Source: DAOTTX01 sp034437515 (GTDB taxonomy: Bacteria > Chloroflexota > Anaerolineae > Aggregatilineales > Phototrophicaceae). From it: a stretch of 6,102 bases of DNA. Location: the NCBI GenBank assembly GCA_034437515.1, contig DAOTTX010000217.1, positions 1 to 6,102 of the forward strand. Reading direction: 5' to 3'. The notes below the pieces were generated by a model that made no database searches, was not told the origin of the DNA, and saw only the letters and a program-made list of their open reading frames with translations. Of the stretch, positions 1 through 5,130 are shown in pieces. How positions within the stretch are numbered: position 1 is the first letter of the stretch; every line of letters starts with the position of its first letter. The position numbers were made by a program, and so were the translations under genes.

Positions 1-159
1 ACACGTACCGATGACAGACTGCCACCGGATGGGGGATGTTTTTCCACTTCCACACCACCCGCACATCTCCGATCGAAGCGGTGAAAATAGGGGTCGAAAT
101 CGGTCAAAAAAGGCTGCTCTAAAGTGTCGTATATTTGTCAATACATCGCAATTTACAGA
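1..159 (-). other. Region left of the last gene; possible start of another minus-strand gene
   Basis: No complete gene is visible. On the minus strand GGAG at 70-67 lies eight bases before a GTG at 58-56, in a frame open to the window edge (19 codons, beginning VVWKWKNIPHPVAV). Another open frame starts at an ATG overlapping the GGAG. Either could be the beginning of a further gene, but the stretch is too short to decide. A perfect TTGACA (141-136) has no -10 partner at normal distance. Six T at 111-106 are not preceded by a stem, so no intrinsic terminator is seen for the 111 aa gene. Confidence 0.25.
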
Positions 160-495
160 CTACAGAATTGTCTCAAAAAGTGTAATCAGTAGTATTATCC
201 CTGCCCCTACGTTGGCTAAAAACACCGGGTCCGCAAGGACACCGCCTGCAAACCCGGTTGCACCTTCTATATCGTTCTGATCGCCAAATAACATTGCCGG
301 TACACCACAGATCACCAGTACAAACCCAAAAAGAAACAGGTGGTACAGGACATAAAGCAGGCTACTCACAAACCCGGCGGTCATCACCAACGCGGCAATC
401 GAGCGCCAACGGTAAGATTGGTGTCGCAAGGCCAGCAAGCCATAGCCGCCCGATGTCAAATATGCCGCAACGTATATGAAAATGTTTGTATCCAT
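160..495 (-). CDS. Small multi-pass membrane protein, unknown function
   Basis: A 111-residue hydrophobic protein with about four membrane segments: residues 5-24 (IFIYVAAYLTSGGYGLLAL), 32-50 (SIAALVMTAGFVSSLLYVL), 52-71 (HLFLFGFVLVICGVPAMLF) and 92-111 (FLANVGAGIILLITLFETI). A basic stretch RHQSYRWR after the first helix should face the cytoplasm, and the loop GDQNDIEGATGFAGG precedes the last helix. The frame stays open upstream to an ATG at 651, but that would overlap the preceding gene and add an arginine-rich non-coding-like stretch. The ATG at 495 has AGGA at 507-504, eight bases upstream, and starts directly with a hydrophobic segment, so it is preferred. The gene follows the previous one after 79 bases containing the stem-loop. 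No known family is recognised. Confidence 0.87.
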   Translation of the reverse strand: MDTNIFIYVAAYLTSGGYGLLALRHQSYRWRSIAALVMTAGFVSSLLYVLYHLFLFGFVLVICGVPAMLFGDQNDIEGATGFAGGVLADPVFLANVGAGIILLITLFETIL

Positions 496-526
496 ATAGC
501 CTGTCCTATCGGTGCAAATGGATATA

Positions 527-564
527 TGGGGTGGACAACTGCCGGAAGGCAAATCACCACCCCA
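527..564. promoter_or_regulatory. Two-tier stem-loop in the gap between two membrane protein genes
   Basis: An outer 8-bp stem (TGGGGTGG at 527-534 with CCACCCCA at 557-564) encloses an inner 4-bp stem (TGCC at 540-543 with GGCA at 548-551), leaving a symmetric 5 by 5 internal loop and a four-base apical loop (GGAA on the plus strand, TTCC on the minus). In the minus-strand transcript it starts 10 bases after the upstream stop codon. The sequence after it (TATATCCATTTG) lacks a real T tract, so a terminator is doubtful; an intercistronic stabilising or processing hairpin is the likelier reading. Confidence 0.5.
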
Positions 565-574
565 CCGGTATAAC

Positions 575-1048
575 CTAACGCGCTGTGAAATTTGCTTCCC
601 AAGTGATGCCGCGAACAATCGGCGTTTCCTCGCCTTCGCCCTGCGCGGCAAGCTGTGCAGATATCTTTCCGCTCAGGCTGCGTTCCACAGCAACATTTAC
701 CTGGAGTGGGCTATCTGGCGTGATGGCGAACATTTCCACATCACCACTAAGATTCATGATTTCCATCACCAGTTCGCCCTCCTCAATGCTCATGGAGATG
801 TCTACGTTCCAGTTTGAGCCACGCCACGAAGCTGCTGTCCCTTCATCATACAAGTCCAACCGGCTCGCGCCGCGTAGCTGGCCGATATTGCCGCTACAAG
901 TGATGTTTTCCATCCCGGCGCGGCAGCTCTGTCTGACAAAAAACATGCCGCCCCCCCCCAGTAGGATAACACCCAACACCGCAGCGACCAGTACGACCGT
1001 GACCACGCCAACGACAATCAGGACGGTGACAGGCTTCACATTCTGCAT
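575..1048 (-). CDS. Membrane-anchored extracytoplasmic protein, unknown function
   Basis: A 157-residue protein with one N-terminal helix, about residues 7-30 (VTVLIVVGVVTVVLVAAVLG), then a GGGG turn and a roughly 120-residue domain predicted to lie outside the membrane. Cysteines 42 (RQSCRAG) and 51 (ITCSGN) could form a disulfide. The domain has alternating hydrophobic and polar stretches (NVDISMSIEE, LQVNVAVERS, ITWEANFTA) suggesting beta strands, with no recognisable active site. The cysteine after the helix is not in a proper lipobox, so I read it as a signal anchor, not a lipoprotein. The start is fixed by GGAG eight bases upstream, within the end of the preceding secreted protein gene; the two products may work together at the cell surface. 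The helix-domain junction is encoded by a run of nine G. I do not recognise the family. Confidence 0.92.
   Translation of the reverse strand: MQNVKPVTVLIVVGVVTVVLVAAVLGVILLGGGGMFFVRQSCRAGMENITCSGNIGQLRGASRLDLYDEGTAASWRGSNWNVDISMSIEEGELVMEIMNLSGDVEMFAITPDSPLQVNVAVERSLSGKISAQLAAQGEGEETPIVRGITWEANFTAR
951..959 (-). repeat. Run of nine G in coding sequence
   Basis: Nine consecutive C on the plus strand (nine G in the mRNA) encode part of the GGGG turn after the membrane helix of the 157 aa protein. Loss of one G would shift into a frame that stops at 804-802 and would replace most of the outer domain. Such tracts are prone to slippage and to sequencing error; the intact frame as given is open. 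Confidence 0.85.
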
Positions 1049-1051
1049 GAT

Positions 1052-3934
1052 CTATTCTCCAAGGGTTGCTGCGTTTAACATGTCAATCACGGTTGGCTCG
1101 ACGGTTGCAAAATCCCCATCGAACTGCACCAGATAGAACACGACCCCACCCGGATATTCGACAGCAATCCCTACCGAACCAATCGGCGCTAAGGCACCGC
1201 CGCCTGTCTGGTAGTTTGCGGTGAATGCGGGGAAGTCCAAGGCTTCGTAAGGCTCAACCGTGTCTGTGGAGCCGGAGAACAGATTAAATGTCTCCATTAA
1301 TTCCTCGGCCCCTTCATCTGCAACCGGGAAACCCGCGTACTGCATCACACTCTGCATTAGTGCTGTGATCGCCACATTCCCCGGTTCCGGCATATAGTAA
1401 CCGCCGTTAACGATTGTGCGTCCCACAACATCGGCGCTGTTAGCGATAACGACGTTATAGCCGTCTTGTTCGGCAGACCAGTTATCCGGGTAGCTCACGC
1501 GGAGCGTCTCGAAATCGGCCTGTGCGCCCTCCAGGGCGATGGTGCTGGTCAACGGCCCCGGCTCTGTCAGCGCAACACTTGCCCCACCGGAATCAGCAGA
1601 TATAGCGGCTGTATCCCCCTCAGCAGCAGCAGCAGTGGACGCGCCATCAACGGTTAGCGTGGCGAACATGGCATCGAAGGTCGGTTCCCAGGCGGCGAGA
1701 TTCCCGGCAACGCCCTGCATCCCGACGGCGACTCCGTCGATGAGCGTCACGTACATGTAACCCTCGGCGTTGTCAGCGGTGGTATATGTCTTGGCGTAGG
1801 GTTGCCCGTCGCCCAATGTGAAGAATTGCGCCTCGCCGTAGGTGTCGCCGGGGTCGGTCGTGATCGCCTCCAGCACAGCCGCGTTAATCGTTTCCAGGTC
1901 GCCTGAGTTCGTGTTAACAATCGTGGCAGTGTCCGCGACAAAGACATAGGCGTTATCTGCGCTCAGGGTTACTGTGTCTGCTAGCAGCATGTCGATGGTC
2001 CCCTGGCTGTCCGCCATGACGAGCATATTCGGGCCAAGGTTCTGGGCGGTCCAGTTTACCGGGTAATCTATGGAAAATGCGCCACTATTCGCCTGGGTGT
2101 CGGTCATGGTATTGGACAGCTCCGCAACCGGGGCCGCTGGGATGTCCGCATCACTGGCAAGCCCGACTAGCTCAACCGCGTCAATCTCGTTCCAGTAACC
2201 GACGAGACTTTCGTCTAGATGGACAGTCACTTCGTTCACCGCCACATTCACATCGGCAATACTCAGTTCAAACACACGCGGGCAGGGGTCGGTAGCGGGG
2301 TCGGCGCTGTTGGGGACGACAATTGTCTCGCCGGTGGCGGCGTCCGTGAGTTCGACACGGGTAATTGCGCCCGGTGTTAGGTTTTGGTGGATGTTGACCT
2401 GCAATGGCACAACCGGCTGCGTGTAAGTCAGCGTTAAGAACTCTTCACCGCCGCCGTTAGCGGAGGCCCAAGCCTCGGTGCTGTCCTCACAGGCCTCTAC
2501 GGACGGCGCGCCAGTTGCCTGCATTGCGCCCCAGTCCGGGTTACCGTACTCACTGGAAGCTGTCGCGGTACTGGCCCACTGGCGCATTGCGTCATCTGGG
2601 ATGCCGGCGGGTACTGCTTCCGCTTCGGCGTTTTCTTCCCCAATAGGTGTCGCTGCCTCTGCATCTGCCGTAAACGTGCCGTCGCTGGTCGTGGCTTCTA
2701 GCAGCAGCGTATATGGCCCCGCGCCGCTAAAACGGGTCGCCTCTAGGATGTATTCGCCTGTGTCCGGTAAGGTAGTGACGATATGCGAGTTGCGGATGCC
2801 AACATCCGTGTTGTCGTCGTTGGAGGCAGTCGTCACGCCCGCTGCGTAGTCTACAAGGCGGTAGAGATTCAGCTTAGTATCAAGCGAGTCTTCATCCGCC
2901 GCTAACATGGTAATCGTCACCTCGTCGCCTGCATTCCCGGTAAAGCGGTAGACATCATTGGTGGTGTCGTCCGGCAGTTCCCCGGCGATGCTGTCGCCGT
3001 AATTGATCGGCTGAATGGCGGAATCGTTGGCCTCTAGCGTGAGGGTGTAGCCGCCTTCGCCGCTAAAGCGGGTCGCCTTGATCACAAACTCACCACCACG
3101 CGGCAACGTGGCAACAATTTGTGAGTCCGTACTGCCCGCGCCAGCGTTCGGATTGTCGTCGTTGTAGCCGATGTGAGCGTTAATATCGAACTCGTCCAGC
3201 GGGTACAACCAGAGTGTGGTGTCTAGCCCGCCGCCCTCATCGGCAATCATGGACAGAACAATATCATCGCCGGCATTGCCCTCGAATATATAGAGGATCT
3301 CCGGCTGGGCGTCGGTAATCGTCCCGGTGATCTCCGCACCGTAGCTGATAGGGATAAAATCATCGTTGTTCGTTTCGGCGACGGAGGCGGGCGTTTCGTC
3401 ATCGCTATCCGTATCTTCTGTTGCCGGGTCGGGTGCGTCTGGGTTGCCTGCCCCAATCGTGACGCTCTCGATAATAGCTGTCACCAGCGGGTCGTCGATT
3501 TCGCGTGTTGGCGTGGCAATTTGCAGCATCAGGTAGTCCGCACCAACAGGCGTCAGGATGAATTGACGGTCGAATAATACCGCATAGCCGTAATCGAACG
3601 TGTCGGTGCTGCGAAGCTCACCCGTGACTTCTTCAAGCTCATTTGCCGCGATAAAAGCGGCGATACGATCATCCAGCGTTGTCCCCGGCACCAGGCTTTC
3701 GCCTCGGATGTTCCCCTGAATGTACATGCCTGTTGCCGTGAAGATATTGCCGTCAGCCGCGTTTTCTTTTATGTTGAAGCCGAGATCACTCGTCACCGTT
3801 CCCGCCCAGCCAGCGGGGTAGCTGATAGACACGCCGACAAACTCCAGCGTAAGGGTTTCATCTAGGGATTGTGCGCTGGTAGGTATGGCTACCAACGCCA
3901 ACACCATCAACAAGAGTAAGGCAATACGTTGCAT
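1052..3934 (-). CDS. Secreted 960 aa protein: PsbP/DcrB-like modules, two PPC domains, jelly-roll-like domain
   Basis: Residues 1-21 are a classic signal peptide (MQRIALLLLMVLALVAIPTS, likely cleaved after TSA); no lipobox cysteine follows, so it is probably exported and soluble. Modules in order: a PsbP/DcrB-like 'YPxxW' module (about 27-160, VSISYPAGW); an acidic linker (161-195); two tandem PPC domains (about 195-303 and 308-414), each ending ATRFSGxGxYTLxLEA; an Ala/Glu-rich linker; a probable galactose-binding-type jelly roll (about 450-593) opening QWASTATASSEYGNPDWGAM and closing YWNEIDAVELVG, with cysteines 482 and 551 that may pair; then two more YPxxW modules (about 615-763, FSIDYPVNW; about 805-957, LRVSYPDNW). 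There is no protease, glycosidase or other active-site motif and no C-terminal anchor. PPC domains usually accompany secreted proteins, so a binding or scaffold role at the cell surface is the reasonable inference. The next gene starts three bases after its stop and is probably cotranslated. The start is supported by AAAGGAG nine bases upstream and by the signal peptide. Confidence 0.97.
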   Translation of the reverse strand: MQRIALLLLMVLALVAIPTSAQSLDETLTLEFVGVSISYPAGWAGTVTSDLGFNIKENAADGNIFTATGMYIQGNIRGESLVPGTTLDDRIAAFIAANELEEVTGELRSTDTFDYGYAVLFDRQFILTPVGADYLMLQIATPTREIDDPLVTAIIESVTIGAGNPDAPDPATEDTDSDDETPASVAETNNDDFIPISYGAEITGTITDAQPEILYIFEGNAGDDIVLSMIADEGGGLDTTLWLYPLDEFDINAHIGYNDDNPNAGAGSTDSQIVATLPRGGEFVIKATRFSGEGGYTLTLEANDSAIQPINYGDSIAGELPDDTTNDVYRFTGNAGDEVTITMLAADEDSLDTKLNLYRLVDYAAGVTTASNDDNTDVGIRNSHIVTTLPDTGEYILEATRFSGAGPYTLLLEATTSDGTFTADAEAATPIGEENAEAEAVPAGIPDDAMRQWASTATASSEYGNPDWGAMQATGAPSVEACEDSTEAWASANGGGEEFLTLTYTQPVVPLQVNIHQNLTPGAITRVELTDAATGETIVVPNSADPATDPCPRVFELSIADVNVAVNEVTVHLDESLVGYWNEIDAVELVGLASDADIPAAPVAELSNTMTDTQANSGAFSIDYPVNWTAQNLGPNMLVMADSQGTIDMLLADTVTLSADNAYVFVADTATIVNTNSGDLETINAAVLEAITTDPGDTYGEAQFFTLGDGQPYAKTYTTADNAEGYMYVTLIDGVAVGMQGVAGNLAAWEPTFDAMFATLTVDGASTAAAAEGDTAAISADSGGASVALTEPGPLTSTIALEGAQADFETLRVSYPDNWSAEQDGYNVVIANSADVVGRTIVNGGYYMPEPGNVAITALMQSVMQYAGFPVADEGAEELMETFNLFSGSTDTVEPYEALDFPAFTANYQTGGGALAPIGSVGIAVEYPGGVVFYLVQFDGDFATVEPTVIDMLNAATLGE
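1057..1060 (-). promoter_or_regulatory. Ribosome binding site inside the end of the upstream gene
   Basis: GGAG, part of the last codons (CTT GGA GAA TAG) of the 960 aa protein gene, lies eight bases before the ATG at 1048. Ribosomes ending on the upstream gene would cover or expose this site, which suggests translational coupling of the two genes. Confidence 0.8.
1621..1635 (-). repeat. Five-unit CAG/CTG microsatellite in an alanine linker
   Basis: Five CAG units on the plus strand lie in the low-complexity linker (around residues 767-771, STAAAAEG) before the last YPxxW module. Length changes in whole units would keep the frame and only alter linker length. Confidence 0.7.
2722..3078 (-). 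repeat. Near-identical DNA segments in tandem PPC domains
   Basis: The 21-base segments at 2722-2742 and 3058-3078 differ at one position and lie 336 bases (112 codons) apart. They encode the ATRFSG ends of the two PPC domains. The rest of the modules has diverged considerably, so the pair reflects an old in-frame domain duplication with this stretch strongly conserved or partly homogenised. Confidence 0.8.
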
Positions 3935-4040
3935 AAGAAGTAACTCCTTTTGTTATGTTAGAGATACCTCAAGCGTAGACCGTAGCCATACCGCCAGCGT
4001 GCCACAGGGTCGTTTTTTGCGACTTATTTATGATGATGGC
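3935..4040 (-). promoter_or_regulatory. Intergenic leader of the 960 aa protein gene with ribosome binding site
   Basis: This 106-base gap carries AAAGGAG at 3950-3944, nine bases before the ATG at 3934, a clear ribosome binding site. A TAACAT hexamer around 3955-3960 could be a -10 element but has no acceptable -35 partner 16-18 bases upstream. A short GTCG/CGAC pair around a run of A/T just after the upstream stop is too weak to be a terminator. A promoter here is possible but not shown. Confidence 0.5.
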
Positions 4041-4616
4041 TTATCGCGTGTCGGTAGCTTTTGCGCCTACCTCAACAGAAAGCAATTTATAGTGATTGGG
4101 AACGTGGTAAACGATGATCTTCGGGCGGTTGTGCGCTTCGTTGAGGCGACACATCACGTCAAATTGAGCCTGCGATAAATCGTTGAAGGTATGCTTACGC
4201 ACTTGAAACCGCCCGATGCTACCCTCCATTTCAGCCTCTACAATCTTCAAGCGGCCCTCAAGGGCAACCACACGCCCAGCGCGAATTTCAGCGTAGACCT
4301 TGCGCCGGAGCCAAAAGAACCCCAATAGAACCGCAATCGCCAATACAACGATAATTACAAATGCGGCGGGGAGCGTTTCGATACTGATAAATATGTCTTC
4401 GCTGAAGGCGATACCCGGTATGGCTAACACCGCCCCAATTAGCACAACGACCACCGTTATGCCGACAATCTTCCAGTAGGGGAACATGTTGTCCTTGAGA
4501 TGCTGCTGTTGTTCGGGCGTCAGGTGTCCGTTTCGATTGGCCTGTAAGTCGGCGTCGGTGAAGTGAAAAGCCGCTTGTAATTGAGCGTCTATGTCTTGAC
4601 GGTCAATCGACATCAT
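4041..4616 (-). CDS. Two-helix membrane protein with N-terminal NRNG motif and C-terminal soluble domain
   Basis: A 191-residue protein in three parts. Residues 1-45 are cytoplasmic-looking and hold FHFTDADLQANRNGHLTPEQ; this F..xDL..NRxGxLtpeQ pattern is one I associate with conserved uncharacterised membrane proteins of Chloroflexota and other bacteria, so the family assignment is from memory. Two membrane helices follow, at about 48-70 (VGITVVVVLIGAVLAIPGIA) and 82-103 (LPAAFVIIVVLAIAVLLGFF). The rest, about 104-191, is a charged, probably beta-rich domain beginning LRRKVYAEIRAGRVVALEGR and ending with VYHVPNHYKLLSVEVG. Both ends would lie on the same side of the membrane, probably the cytoplasm. 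The start is ATG ATG; GGGG at 4624-4621 is four bases from the first and seven from the second, so the second ATG (4613, 190 aa) is equally or more likely. No enzymatic motif is visible and the function is unknown. Confidence 0.92.
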   Translation of the reverse strand: MMSIDRQDIDAQLQAAFHFTDADLQANRNGHLTPEQQQHLKDNMFPYWKIVGITVVVVLIGAVLAIPGIAFSEDIFISIETLPAAFVIIVVLAIAVLLGFFWLRRKVYAEIRAGRVVALEGRLKIVEAEMEGSIGRFQVRKHTFNDLSQAQFDVMCRLNEAHNRPKIIVYHVPNHYKLLSVEVGAKATDTR

Positions 4617-4650
4617 ATATCCCCATACCCGCCGTCTTTCGTTTTATTCT

Positions 4651-4678
4651 CAATATGCACCCTATCCCCTGCAATATG
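4651..4678 (-). repeat. Pair of 7-bp direct repeats 21 bp apart in an intergenic gap
   Basis: CATATTG occurs twice on the minus strand (4678-4672 and 4657-4651), start to start 21 bases, about two helical turns, in the 65-base gap between two membrane protein genes. Same-face direct repeats can be regulator sites, but repeats this short in AT-rich sequence also arise by chance. I see no convincing -35/-10 pair beside them. Confidence 0.25.
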
Positions 4679-4681
4679 ACA

Positions 4682-4981
4682 CTACCACGTAAAAAAGCCG
4701 GTTTCTCGTTGTAGCCGCACCACCAGCCAGCCCCATAACACCAGCGGGATCACCAACAGCACCAGCGAGACGGGCGTCAGCTTCAGCCAGCGGTGGACTA
4801 CCTCGGACACGATCAACAGCGCGATGGGCAGAAAAAATGATATGCCCACCAACCGCCCGCCGATCTCCTGAAAGGTAGGCGTACCGCCCCCACCACTAAG
4901 AGACGACATCACACCTAATGCGATCATGGGGCACATCAGCAATAGGACAATAACCTGCATTACACGAAGCGCACTTGTCAC
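4682..4981 (-). CDS. Small membrane protein with three predicted helices, unknown function
   Basis: A 99-residue hydrophobic protein starting with GTG; an upstream GTG at 4987 would add two residues (MS) but touches the ribosome binding site. Three membrane segments are evident (numbering from the 4987 start): about 9-29 (VIVLLLMCPMIALGV), 45-65 (LVGISFFLPIALLIVSEVV) and 72-92 (VSLVLLVIPLVLWGWLVV). A short loop SLSGGGGTPTFQEIGG joins the first two. The C-terminus is short and charged (RLQRETGFFTW). There are no cofactor motifs or catalytic residues, and I do not recognise a family. It follows the WD40 gene after about 150 bases containing the inverted repeat, and precedes another membrane protein gene by 65 bases in the same direction, so it may begin the transcription unit of envelope genes. 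Coding is supported by the good ribosome binding site and coherent transmembrane pattern. Confidence 0.85.
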   Translation of the reverse strand: MTSALRVMQVIVLLLMCPMIALGVMSSLSGGGGTPTFQEIGGRLVGISFFLPIALLIVSEVVHRWLKLTPVSLVLLVIPLVLWGWLVVRLQRETGFFTW

Positions 4982-4987
4982 ACTCAC

Positions 4988-4993
4988 ACCTCC
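4988..4993 (-). promoter_or_regulatory. Strong ribosome binding site deciding a GTG start
   Basis: GGAGGT on the minus strand directly abuts the GTG at 4987 and lies six bases before the in-frame GTG at 4981. A spacing of six is normal and zero is not, so the 4981 start is preferred for the following gene. Confidence 0.65.
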
Positions 4994-5000
4994 AGACTAT

Positions 5001-5030
5001 GCCCTGATAGAGAGGCGCTACTATCAGGGC
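5001..5030. promoter_or_regulatory. Perfect 10-bp inverted repeat between WD40 gene and three-helix membrane gene
   Basis: GCCCTGATAG at 5001-5010 and CTATCAGGGC at 5021-5030 are exact reverse complements separated by 10 bases. In the mRNA of the downstream gene this would be a 10-bp hairpin ending seven bases before the GGAGGT ribosome binding site. Neither side carries a T tract, so it is not a standard intrinsic terminator. It could be an mRNA stability or attenuation hairpin, or a DNA operator with two half-sites about two helical turns apart. The repeat is directly visible; the role is inference. Confidence 0.6.
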
Positions 5031-5096
5031 AACTACCGTCAATTAATGGATAATCTCTTTCGTCTGCTATTGGGTATGTTCGATTGTGAAGCAGAA

Positions 5097-5117
5097 AGGT
5101 GGCCTTCACGACCACCT
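5097..5117 (-). terminator. Possible weak intrinsic terminator after the WD40 gene
   Basis: On the minus strand, 13 bases after the WD40 stop codon, AGGTGG and CCACCT form a 6-bp stem around a 9-base loop, followed by TTTCTGCTT. Position and orientation suit a terminator for the WD40 gene. The stem is short and the T tract is interrupted, so it may be inefficient or only a chance hairpin. Confidence 0.35.
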
Positions 5118-5130
5118 GTTTCGATGAGGT

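Noticed and set aside
69..103. CCGAT/ATCGG inverted repeat
   Set aside because: It is a five-bp stem, extended only through a two-base bulge, with a long loop; easily expected by chance.
106..141. TTGACA and six T downstream of the 111 aa gene as promoter or terminator
   Set aside because: TTGACA has no -10 element at 16-18 bases, and the T run has no preceding stem.
496..651. Upstream extension of the 111 aa membrane protein to an ATG at 651
   Set aside because: It would overlap the preceding gene by 77 bases, adds an Arg-rich stretch, spans the stem-loop, and the ATG at 495 has a better ribosome binding site.
585..1136. 183-codon open frame on the plus strand
   Set aside because: It lies opposite the 157 aa anchored protein gene and the end of the secreted protein gene. 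Its translation has no domain pattern, is rich in Thr/Pro/Ser and lacks a ribosome binding site.
2478..2849. 123-codon plus-strand frame inside the 960 aa protein gene
   Set aside because: It is antisense to well-defined PPC and jelly-roll coding sequence and made mostly of Ala/Ser/Val.
4011..4025. GTCG/CGAC hairpin with a T-rich loop as a terminator
   Set aside because: The stem is only four base pairs and the T run is in the loop, not after the stem.
3885..4178. 97-codon plus-strand frame across the gap before the 960 aa protein gene
   Set aside because: It runs antisense to the signal peptide region and to the end of the neighbouring gene and has no protein-like features.
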